The position numbers and the translations under genes were made by a program. Below the pieces are notes generated by a model. The model saw only the letters and a list, made by a program, of their open reading frames with translations. It ran no database searches and was not told the DNA's origin. 21,119 nucleotides of DNA, from positions 1 to 21,119 of the forward strand of contig CAJKQE010000034.1 in the NCBI GenBank assembly GCA_905201915.1, given 5' to 3'. This stretch comes from an uncultured Lachnospiraceae bacterium. GTDB lineage: Bacteria; Bacillota; Clostridia; Lachnospirales; Lachnospiraceae. This document shows positions 15,086-21,119 of the stretch, piece by piece (the stretch's first letter is position 1; each line of letters opens with the position of its first letter).

Positions 15086-15122
15086 GAGGCTGTCTTTCTA
15101 TGGGCAGCCTTCATTGTTTCAT
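15086..15122 (+). terminator. Imperfect hairpin after the isomerase gene
   Basis: AGGCTG (15087-15092) pairs with CAGCCT (15105-15110). The stem extends inward by U-G, C-G and U-G pairs around a TTCTAT loop. The tail (TCATTGTTTCAT) is only moderately T-rich, so this may be a weak terminator or an mRNA-stabilising hairpin. Confidence 0.5.
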
Positions 15123-15135
15123 AGGAAATGCGCGG

Positions 15136-15165
15136 AGATTGCACTACTGCGCAATCTTTTTATTT
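15136..15165 (+). terminator. Internal terminator or attenuator between the isomerase and xylulokinase genes
   Basis: AGATTGC (15136-15142) pairs perfectly with GCAATCT (15151-15157) around an 8-base loop and runs into TTTTTATTT (15157-15165). It ends only about 5 bases before the ribosome binding site of the next gene. The hairpin is flanked by a 10-base direct repeat, TTTCATAGGA (15117-15126 and 15163-15172), and the second repeat contains the start of that site. Partial termination would lower xylulokinase relative to isomerase. Confidence 0.7.
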
Positions 15166-15180
15166 CATAGGAGGTTTATT

Positions 15181-16650
15181 ATGTTATATATTGGAGTAGA
15201 TTTAGGAACTTCAGCGGTAAAATTGCTTTTAATGAATGAAACAGGTAAAATAGAAAAGATTGTATCAAAAGAATATCCTTTACATTTTCCAAATCCGGGA
15301 TGGTCTGAACAAAATCCAGAAGACTGGTGGAAACAGAGTTTAGAGGGAATGAAGGAATTGACTGCAGAATGTGATAAAAATCAGGTGGCAGGTATCAGCT
15401 TTGGAGGGCAGATGCATGGTCTTGTGATTTTGGATGAGAATGATGAAGTCATTCGCCCGGCAATTTTGTGGAATGATGGAAGAACTCAGAAACAAACAGA
15501 ATACTTAAATCAGGTAATTGGAAAAGATAACTTATCTGCCTATACCGCTAATATTGCTTTTGCAGGTTTCACGGCTCCTAAAATTTTATGGGTGAAGGAA
15601 AACGAGCCGGAGAATTTTAAGAAAATCCGAAAAATCATGCTTCCGAAGGATTATCTGGCATATAAACTTTCCGGCATTCACTGCTGTGATATGTCTGATG
15701 CATCCGGAATGTTGCTCTTTGATGTAAAGAACAGATGCTGGTCAAGAGAAATGCTGGAAATCTGCGGGATTACAGAAGAACAAATGCCAAAATTATTTGA
15801 AAGCTATGAAACAGTAGGAACATTGAAGGATGAACTGGCATGCAAGCTTCAAATTCCAAACACCTGTAAAATTGTGGCAGGGGCAGGAGATAATGCGGCA
15901 GCAGCTGTAGGAACCGGAACGGTAGGTGACGGAAGATGTAACATTTCTCTGGGAACCAGCGGTACAATTTTTATTTCCAGTAAAGAATTTGGGGTGGACC
16001 CTAATAATGCTCTCCACGCATTTGCTCATGCAGACGGTAATTATCATTTAATGGGATGTATGTTAAGTGCGGCATCTTGTAACAAGTGGTGGATGGATGA
16101 AATTATTGGCACAAAGGATTACGGAAAAGAGCAGGCGGCAATTGACAAGCTGGGAGAAAATAAGGTATACTTTCTTCCGTATCTGATGGGAGAACGTTCT
16201 CCTCATAATAATCCTAATGCAAGAGGAACCTTTATCGGTCTTACCATGGATACAACAAGAGCTGATATGACGCAGGCTGTTTTAGAAGGAGTTGCTTTTG
16301 CAATTCGTGATTCTTTTGAAGTGGCAAAATCTTTGGGAATTAAAATTGAGAGAACAAAAATCTGTGGCGGCGGAGCCAAGAGTCCTCTTTGGAGAAGAAT
16401 TATTGCTAATGTTTTGAATATTAAAGTAGATATTATCAAATCAGAAGAGGGACCTGCTTTAGGTGGCGCTATGCTGGCAGCCGTTGCCAATGGAGAATTT
16501 GCTTCTGTGGAGGAAGCGGCAGAAAAGATTGTAGAGATTATTGATACCATAGAGCCTGAACCGGAATTAGCTGCAAAATACGAAGAAAAATATCGTAAAT
16601 TTGCAAAAATCTATCCGACAGTGAAGGACTTGTTTAAAGAAATTGTATAG
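15181..16650 (+). CDS. xylB: Xylulokinase (FGGY family)
   Basis: This FGGY kinase phosphorylates D-xylulose to xylulose 5-phosphate, which enters the pentose phosphate pathway. Xylulokinase features are clear: the phosphate-1 loop GVDLGTSAVK (5-14), GGQMHGL (75-81; Met-His typical of XylB), AILWNDGRT (94-102), GFTAPKILWV (129-138), LPKDYLAYKLSG (154-165), and the catalytic Asp237 in GAGDNAAAAVGTG. At 489 residues it is full length. I start at 15181 because AGGAGG lies just before it. The frame is open upstream to an ATG at 15100, but the extra 27 codons run through a terminator hairpin and are unlike the family. It probably shares a transcript with the isomerase 129 bases upstream, reduced by the internal hairpins. 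Ribulose could be an alternative substrate. Confidence 0.93.
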   Translation: MLYIGVDLGTSAVKLLLMNETGKIEKIVSKEYPLHFPNPGWSEQNPEDWWKQSLEGMKELTAECDKNQVAGISFGGQMHGLVILDENDEVIRPAILWNDGRTQKQTEYLNQVIGKDNLSAYTANIAFAGFTAPKILWVKENEPENFKKIRKIMLPKDYLAYKLSGIHCCDMSDASGMLLFDVKNRCWSREMLEICGITEEQMPKLFESYETVGTLKDELACKLQIPNTCKIVAGAGDNAAAAVGTGTVGDGRCNISLGTSGTIFISSKEFGVDPNNALHAFAHADGNYHLMGCMLSAASCNKWWMDEIIGTKDYGKEQAAIDKLGENKVYFLPYLMGERSPHNNPNARGTFIGLTMDTTRADMTQAVLEGVAFAIRDSFEVAKSLGIKIERTKICGGGAKSPLWRRIIANVLNIKVDIIKSEEGPALGGAMLAAVANGEFASVEEAAEKIVEIIDTIEPEPELAAKYEEKYRKFAKIYPTVKDLFKEIV

Positions 16651-16658
16651 AATTTTGC

Positions 16659-16690
16659 AAAAGACTGTAGCTTATGTTACAGTCTTTTTC
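16659..16690 (+). terminator. Intrinsic terminator after xylulokinase
   Basis: AAAAGACTGTA (16659-16669) pairs with TACAGTCTTTT (16678-16688) around an 8-base loop, continuing into the T run. It lies 9 bases past the stop codon and about 30 bases before the next start. The next gene then depends on read-through or an unseen promoter. Confidence 0.9.
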
Positions 16691-16721
16691 TAAAACCAGA
16701 AAATGCAGGGAGGAAGATAAG

Positions 16722-17444
16722 ATGAATTATGTATTAGATGTGCATACACATACCATTGCCAGCGGCCATGCCTATAATACCATGCGGGAAATGGCAAAAG
16801 CAGCATCAGAAAAGGGATTGGAGCTTTTAGGAATTACAGAGCATGCTATGGCAATGCCGGGAACATGTCATGAATATTATTTTCAAAATCTGAAAATGGT
16901 AGAACGGGAAATGTATGGAATAGAGCTCTTGCTGGGAAGCGAAGTGAATATTTTAGACAGCCTGGGAAACGTGGATTTAGAAGAAAACATTCGTAAAAAA
17001 ATGGATATTATTATTGCAAGCCTTCATATTCCCTGCATGAAACCAGGAACAAGAGAAGAAAATACTCAGGCATATATTGAAGTTATGAAAAAACCGTATA
17101 TTGATATCATTGGTCATCCAGATGACGGAAGATATGCTGTGGACTATTTGGCATTGGTACAGGCTGCGAAAGAGTATGGAATTCTTCTTGAAGTAAACAA
17201 TAATTCTCTGGACCCCCGCTGCACTCGGCAGGGAGGAAAAGAAAATGTGAAAACTATGTTGAAATATTGTATGGAATATCAGGTGCCTGTTATAGTGAAT
17301 AGTGATGCACATACGGATACTTTAGTAGGATTTCATAAGTATGCTCAGGAAATTTTTGACGAAATTTCTTTTCCGGAGACATTGGTAGTAAACCGAAGCA
17401 CCTGTGAATTAAAAAAATACGTCAATAAATATAAAAATTTATAA
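16722..17444 (+). CDS. PHP-domain phosphatase (YcdX-like)
   Basis: This metal-dependent hydrolase of the PHP superfamily is of the stand-alone YcdX type, thought to be a phosphatase with a trinuclear zinc site. Metal-binding motifs are present: DVHTHTIASGH with His8, His10 and His16, then GITEHA, GSEVNI, ASLHIPC, IIGHPDD and VNSDAHT. At 240 residues it has the family length. I start at 16722 (MNYVLDVHTHT) because GGGAGGAAG precedes it. The ATG at 16674 would add 16 residues encoded inside the xylulokinase terminator. The natural substrate is unknown. It follows the xylulokinase gene closely but beyond a strong terminator, so a functional link to sugar metabolism is not implied by the sequence. 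Monofunctional histidinol phosphatase is a less likely alternative, since no his genes are nearby. Confidence 0.93.
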   Translation: MNYVLDVHTHTIASGHAYNTMREMAKAASEKGLELLGITEHAMAMPGTCHEYYFQNLKMVEREMYGIELLLGSEVNILDSLGNVDLEENIRKKMDIIIASLHIPCMKPGTREENTQAYIEVMKKPYIDIIGHPDDGRYAVDYLALVQAAKEYGILLEVNNNSLDPRCTRQGGKENVKTMLKYCMEYQVPVIVNSDAHTDTLVGFHKYAQEIFDEISFPETLVVNRSTCELKKYVNKYKNL

Positions 17445-17461
17445 AAAATTGATGTCTTTTC

Positions 17462-17490
17462 TTTACTTTAAAAATTTACTGTGCTAATAT
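17462..17490 (+). promoter_or_regulatory. Promoter of the YerC-type regulator
   Basis: TTTACT (17462-17467), a 17-base spacer and TAATAT (17485-17490) form a moderate promoter just after the PHP gene. Transcription would start near 17497. A second purine-rich AGGAGG and a 7-codon open frame (17502-17525) lie in the short leader. Confidence 0.5.
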
Positions 17491-17538
17491 ATATAGGAGG
17501 AATGGGGCGTAGACTACAAATGTAAGGAGAACTAAAGT

Positions 17539-17829
17539 ATGAGTAAAAAAATTCACACAGAGGCTGTTGATTCACTGTTTGATGCAATTTTAAGTTTAAA
17601 AAACAGAGAAGAATGTTATCTGTTTTTTGAAGATGTTTGTACTGTGAATGAAATTTTATCTTTATCTCAGCGTTTTGAAGTGGCGAAAATGCTGAAAGAA
17701 AAGAGAACTTATCTGGAAATTTCAGAAAAGACAGGGGCATCTACAGCAACAATCAGTCGTGTTAATAGAAGTCTGAACTATGGAAATGACGGATATGACA
17801 TGGTATTTGAAAGAGTAGAAGAAAAATAA
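17539..17829 (+). CDS. yerC: YerC/YecD family TrpR-related protein
   Basis: This small DNA-binding protein of the Trp-repressor superfamily (96 residues, usual length) has no proven ligand in the YerC subgroup. The helical core FDAILSLKNREECYLFFEDV is followed by CTVNEILSLSQRFEVAKMLK. The helix-turn-helix YLEISEKTGASTATISRVNRS spans about residues 55-75, and ATISRVNR is its recognition helix. The tail LNYGNDGYDMVFERV is characteristic of the subgroup. GTAAGGAGAAC before the start is the ribosome binding site. It is probably monocistronic, between a promoter at 17462-17490 and a bidirectional terminator. In Bacillus subtilis yerC also lies in the pcrA region, and here pcrA is two genes downstream. 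Tryptophan response cannot be assumed; targets are unknown. Confidence 0.93.
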   Translation: MSKKIHTEAVDSLFDAILSLKNREECYLFFEDVCTVNEILSLSQRFEVAKMLKEKRTYLEISEKTGASTATISRVNRSLNYGNDGYDMVFERVEEK

Positions 17830-17832
17830 AAG

Positions 17833-17890
17833 AAAAGGCTGCAATATTCGTAATTCTATTTACAGAAATACGGATGTTGCAGCTTTTTAT
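17833..17890. terminator. Bidirectional terminator between yerC and the DUF1836 gene
   Basis: GCTGCAA (17838-17844) pairs with TTGCAGC (17877-17883). A second helix, ATTCGTA with TACGGAT (17846-17852 with 17869-17875), stacks inside it. TTTTTATAT follows on the plus strand. On the minus strand the hairpin exits into CCTTTTCTTTTATTTTTC. It lies between two convergent genes and can end both transcripts. Confidence 0.85.
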
Positions 17891-17907
17891 ATATGGGATA
17901 TAGAAAA

Positions 17908-18519
17908 TTATTCTTGAGTTTTTGGGGACTCTTGTGTTGCCATTTGGTCAATGAGATTTTCAATGACCTGTTTTTTTACATAAACATCAAAGCTTAACAT
18001 ACAAATAAAGGCAAATTTTTGAAGAAAATCCTGTTCTTTTTCATCGGCATTAGAGAAAGAAGAACGGGCTTTGTTGAATTTTTTTGTAACATCCTTTATC
18101 AATGGCTCAATCTGTTCTAACTCCAAATCCATAATTTCCTGATATACTTCTTGCAATTTCAAACTGCCGTTTCCCGGAAAAAATTCCTCTGCAATAGGTC
18201 CTAAAAGAACTTGTATGTCATTGATGGACATAATATTTTTAAAATAATAAATAAATGTCAGCATTAAAATATGCTCACGAGAATATTTTTTCTTTACAGG
18301 AGGGGGCAGTAAATGATTTTTGGCGTAATTATTAATCATGGTTTTGGTTAATACTTTATCTTCAGGATGACGCTTGGAAGAAGATAAGTGGTTTTCCATG
18401 AATGTTGTAACCTGATCCATATATAAATCAATGCCAGGGATTTCATCTGGTTTGATGTAGTCAATCCGTGAAATGCTGGCTAATATGCTGTTTAAAATAT
18501 CTTTTGTGTCTATTGTCAT
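17908..18519 (-). CDS. DUF1836 domain-containing protein
   Basis: I recognise DUF1836, a Firmicutes family of unproven function. The 203-residue protein carries the family hallmark VLTKTMINNYAKNHLLPPPV followed by KKKYSREHIL near residues 56-86. It looks like a MerR-type winged-helix start, in which a helix pair and a conserved proline turn precede a basic stretch. The remainder is helical and acidic (LQEVYQEIMDLELEQIEPLI, KFNKARSSFSNADEKEQDFL). No signal peptide or membrane segment was seen. GGAGTAGAGGTGATAAC precedes the start codon. It has its own near-consensus promoter and diverges from pcrA with about 180 bases between them. A DNA-binding regulator is a reasonable guess from the N-terminal pattern, not a demonstrated role. 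Confidence 0.87.
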   Translation of the reverse strand: MTIDTKDILNSILASISRIDYIKPDEIPGIDLYMDQVTTFMENHLSSSKRHPEDKVLTKTMINNYAKNHLLPPPVKKKYSREHILMLTFIYYFKNIMSINDIQVLLGPIAEEFFPGNGSLKLQEVYQEIMDLELEQIEPLIKDVTKKFNKARSSFSNADEKEQDFLQKFAFICMLSFDVYVKKQVIENLIDQMATQESPKTQE

Positions 18520-18538
18520 GTTATCACCTCTACTCCTT

Positions 18539-18567
18539 ATTATATGGTTTTGAATACTATTTGTAAA
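18539..18567 (-). promoter_or_regulatory. Promoter of the DUF1836 gene
   Basis: On the minus strand, TTTACA (18567 to 18562), a 17-base spacer and a perfect TATAAT (18544 to 18539) lie about 20 bases before the start codon. The leader is very short and begins close to the ribosome binding site. Confidence 0.75.
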
Positions 18568-18616
18568 GACCGGATTTTAGAATTGACGAAGAAATCTGTT
18601 TCATATATTTTTATGC

Positions 18617-18646
18617 TTGCGTTGTTAAAAAAGGATATGTTATATT
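18617..18646 (+). promoter_or_regulatory. Promoter of pcrA
   Basis: TTGCGT (18617-18622), an 18-base spacer and TATATT (18641-18646), preceded by TGT (an extended -10), lie about 54 bases before the pcrA start. Confidence 0.6.
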
Positions 18647-18699
18647 AGAAGAACAAATGTTTTGATAGTAGCAGGAGTTTAGATGGAGGATAATGAACA

Positions 18700-20910
18700 A
18701 TGAGTATCTATGATACACTGAATACAGAGCAAAGAGAGGCTGTTTTCCATACAGAAGGACCTGTGCTTATTCTGGCAGGAGCGGGTTCAGGAAAGACAAG
18801 AGTTCTTACACATAGAATTGCTTATTTAATAGAAGAAAAAGGTATAAATCCATGGAACATTATGGCAATTACCTTTACGAATAAAGCGGCAGGAGAAATG
18901 CGTGAGAGGGTGGATAAAATCGTTGGATTTGGTGCAGAAAGCATTTGGGTATCTACTTTCCATTCCAGCTGTGTGCGAATGCTTCGCCGTTTTATTGACC
19001 GTCTGGGATATGATACAAATTTTACTATTTACGATGCAGATGACCAGAAGACCTTAATGAAGGATATTTGTAAACGTCTTGATATTGATACGAAGGTCTA
19101 TAAAGAAAAGGCGATTTTGGCAGCAATTTCTTCAGCAAAAGATGAGCTTATTAGTCCGGAAGAATATGAATTACAAAATATATCAGATTTTTCCAAGAAG
19201 AAAATTATTTTAGCATACAAGGAATATCAAAAAGAACTGAAAAAAAATAATGCACTGGATTTTGATGATTTAATTGTAAAAACCGTAGAACTTTTTCAGT
19301 CCTGTCCTGACGTGCTGGAATATTTTCAGGAGCGTTTTCGTTATATTATGGTGGATGAGTATCAGGATACCAATACCGCACAGTTTAAATTTGTAAGTTT
19401 ATTGGCAAGTAAATATCAAAATCTTTGTGTAGTAGGTGATGATGACCAGTCTATTTACAAATTCAGAGGAGCAAATATCGGAAATATTTTAGGATTTGAA
19501 AAAGTATTTTCTAATGCAAAGGTAATTCGTCTGGAGCAGAATTATCGTTCAACACAGAATATTTTGAATGCAGCAAATCAGGTTATCCAAAATAATATGG
19601 AACGAAAGAGAAAAACTCTCTGGACAGAGAATGAAGAAGGCGAAAAGCTTCATTTCAGACAGTTTATGAATGCTTATGAAGAAGCAGAATATGTGGTAGG
19701 AGAAATCAGCAAAAAGGTACGGGAAGGGAAGGGTGAGTATCGTGACTTTGCTGTGCTGTACAGAACAAATGCCCAGTCTCGTCTTTTTGAAGAAAAACTT
19801 TTGATGGCAAATATTCCGTATAAATTAGTAGGCGGTGTAAATTTCTATGCCAGAAAGGAAATTAAGGATTTACTTGCATACTTAAAAACAGTAGATAATG
19901 CAAAAGACGATTTGGCAGTCAGAAGAATTATCAATGTGCCCAAAAGAGGAATTGGTGCAACGACTTTAAGCCGTGTGCAGGATTATGCCAGCGAAAGAGG
20001 AATGGGATTTTATGATGCACTTCGAGAGGCAGAACAAATTCCATCTATTGGAAGAGCAGCTGTAAAAGTAGAGCCTTTTGTTACTTTTATTCAAACGTTG
20101 AGAAGTAAGCAGGAATTTCTTTCACCTTCTGAGCTTTTAAAGGATATTATAGAAAGTACAGGGTATGTAGAAGAATTGCGAAACGAAGGCACAGATGAGG
20201 CAGAGGCTCGAATTGAAAATATTGACGAGTTGATTACAAAAGTAGTTTCCTATGAGGAAGAAAACGAAGCTCCTACTTTGTCTGGATTTTTAGAGGAAGT
20301 AGCGCTGGTGGCAGATATTGACTCTGTGGATGGTGATGATAATCAGGTACTTTTAATGACCTTGCACAGTGCGAAAGGATTGGAATTTCCTTATGTGTAC
20401 CTTGCGGGGATGGAAGATGGTATCTTTCCAAGCTATATGACAATTACAGCAGATGATCCTACGGAAATTGAAGAAGAACGACGCCTTTGCTATGTGGGAA
20501 TTACAAGAGCCATGAAGGAACTAACTCTTTCCTGTGCACAGCAGAGAATGATCAGAGGGGAAACACAGTATAATAAGGTGTCCAGATTTATTAAAGAAAT
20601 TCCAAGAGAATTAGTGGAATTGGGCAGAGAATTTCCAGAGAAAAAGTTAAAAGAAATACCAATGCCAACATCTTATCAGCAGATGAAACAGGCATTTAAG
20701 CAACCTGCCTTTATTCCAAAGCAGTTTGAGGTGAAAAAAGCACAGGGACTGGACTATGTAGTAGGTGACACAGTAAAACATATTAAGTTTGGTGTAGGTG
20801 TGGTGACAGATATTACAGAAGGCGGCAGAGACTATGAGGTCACTGTGAATTTTGATAAAGTTGGTGTGAAAAAAATGTTTGCATCTTTTGCAAAATTAAA
20901 AAAAATTTAA
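18700..20910 (+). CDS. pcrA: ATP-dependent DNA helicase PcrA (UvrD/Rep family)
   Basis: This superfamily 1A 3'-5' helicase acts in DNA repair, rolling-circle replication and removal of blocked complexes, including transcription-coupled processes. The helicase motifs appear in order: Q motif LNTEQREAV, Walker A AGAGSGKTRVL, ITFTNKAAGEM, motif II VDEYQDTN, motif III GDDDQSIYKFRGA, motif IV LEQNYRS, motif V TLHSAKGLEFPYVYLAGMED, and motif VI EERRLCYVGITRA. The C-terminal 50 residues (VVGDTVKHIKFGVGVVTDI, then VNFDKVGVKKMF) match the Tudor-like module that binds RNA polymerase. The length, 736 residues, is normal. The ATG at 18700 follows GGAGG (18685-18689) by 10 bases. No ligA or pcrB homologue follows it, unlike in Bacillus. 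Confidence 0.97.
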   Translation: MSIYDTLNTEQREAVFHTEGPVLILAGAGSGKTRVLTHRIAYLIEEKGINPWNIMAITFTNKAAGEMRERVDKIVGFGAESIWVSTFHSSCVRMLRRFIDRLGYDTNFTIYDADDQKTLMKDICKRLDIDTKVYKEKAILAAISSAKDELISPEEYELQNISDFSKKKIILAYKEYQKELKKNNALDFDDLIVKTVELFQSCPDVLEYFQERFRYIMVDEYQDTNTAQFKFVSLLASKYQNLCVVGDDDQSIYKFRGANIGNILGFEKVFSNAKVIRLEQNYRSTQNILNAANQVIQNNMERKRKTLWTENEEGEKLHFRQFMNAYEEAEYVVGEISKKVREGKGEYRDFAVLYRTNAQSRLFEEKLLMANIPYKLVGGVNFYARKEIKDLLAYLKTVDNAKDDLAVRRIINVPKRGIGATTLSRVQDYASERGMGFYDALREAEQIPSIGRAAVKVEPFVTFIQTLRSKQEFLSPSELLKDIIESTGYVEELRNEGTDEAEARIENIDELITKVVSYEEENEAPTLSGFLEEVALVADIDSVDGDDNQVLLMTLHSAKGLEFPYVYLAGMEDGIFPSYMTITADDPTEIEEERRLCYVGITRAMKELTLSCAQQRMIRGETQYNKVSRFIKEIPRELVELGREFPEKKLKEIPMPTSYQQMKQAFKQPAFIPKQFEVKKAQGLDYVVGDTVKHIKFGVGVVTDITEGGRDYEVTVNFDKVGVKKMFASFAKLKKI

Positions 20911-20957
20911 TGAGTTTTCAAAATTGAAAAACGCCCCTTGAAAATCTTAAGAAGGGA

Positions 20958-20986
20958 TAGTAAAATTCAGATTACGGTGGTATAAT
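20958..20986 (+). promoter_or_regulatory. Promoter of the gene at the right edge
   Basis: A perfect TATAAT (20981-20986) with the extended TGG motif just before it, and a poor -35 (TAGTAA, 20958-20963), indicate an extended -10 promoter. It lies 78 bases before the next start codon. No convincing intrinsic terminator was found between pcrA and this promoter. Confidence 0.65.
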
Positions 20987-21063
20987 AGAAGAAAAAGTTG
21001 AATAAACAGCAGCTTTCAAAAAGATTTTACAACAGCTTGTAAAAAGAGAGGACGGTGCAGTAT

Positions 21064-21119
21064 ATGAATCGTATTGAGGATTTAATCACAGCATTACAGA
21101 AGAAAGAGGAAGAAAAAAA
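21064..21119 (+). CDS. Unidentified protein, 5' end only
   Basis: An ATG at 21064 preceded by AGAGAGGA opens a frame that runs off the window. The 18 visible residues (MNRIEDLITALQKKEEEK) form a charged amphipathic helix with a lysine/glutamate run. They contain no signal peptide, and no family can be assigned. It has its own promoter and is read in the same direction as pcrA. Confidence 0.6.
   Translation, partial: MNRIEDLITALQKKEEEK

Noticed and set aside
15100..15180. N-terminal extension of xylulokinase
   Set aside because: The frame passes through the terminator-like hairpins. A strong ribosome binding site and the normal family start are at 15181.
16674..16721. N-terminal extension of the PHP phosphatase
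   Set aside because: It is encoded inside the xylulokinase terminator. The better ribosome binding site serves 16722, where the family homology starts.
18693..18713. Earlier ATG before pcrA
   Set aside because: It is out of frame, stops after six codons, and lies only three bases from the ribosome binding site. The in-frame start is 18700.

Overview
The window looks like chromosomal DNA of a low-GC, anaerobic Gram-positive of the Clostridia, most likely Lachnospiraceae (Blautia or a relative). This rests on AT-rich spacers, strong AGGAGG-type ribosome binding sites, family-typical proteins (DUF4364, DUF1836, a YerC-type TrpR homologue, NrdR, PcrA with its C-terminal RNA-polymerase-binding module), a flavodiiron protein suited to anaerobes, and a lipoprotein lipobox. 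No phage, transposase, CRISPR array or rRNA is visible. The genus is inferred, not proven.

Left part (1-6758): a partial tRNA-Leu(CAG) and its promoter run leftwards. Diverging from it is carA-carB-uppP, giving carbamoyl phosphate for pyrimidines and arginine plus recycling of the undecaprenyl lipid carrier. A strong terminator ends this unit. A split ThrE-type serine/threonine exporter pair follows.

Middle (6757-11657): carbamate kinase and an M42 aminopeptidase are read leftwards, each with its own promoter. A flavodiiron protein and NrdR are read rightwards from a promoter divergent to the peptidase. Two copies of a ~160-bp inverted-repeat element lie in the window, one in each spacer between convergent genes (6757-6915 and 10974-11131). 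They share a 58-bp core (51/58 identical), while their stem arms differ in sequence but stay self-complementary. This is the most interesting unexplained structure here.

Right part (11145-21119): a radical SAM protein and a DUF4364 protein form a leftward pair. A lipoprotein follows that looks like a family-3 solute-binding protein with its second lobe missing. Next come a FucI-family sugar isomerase and a xylulokinase, with an operator-like palindrome upstream and two hairpins between the genes, then a PHP-domain phosphatase and the YerC-type regulator. A DUF1836 protein diverges from pcrA, and an unidentified gene begins at the right edge.

Most genes are housekeeping or central metabolism, arranged as short transcription units with recognisable sigma-A promoters (17-bp spacers in most) and intrinsic terminators. 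No complete new defence or mobile system was found. The candidates for new biology are the paired inverted-repeat elements, the one-lobed binding protein, the carbamate kinase with altered glycine-rich loops, and the isomerase/xylulokinase pair of unknown substrate.
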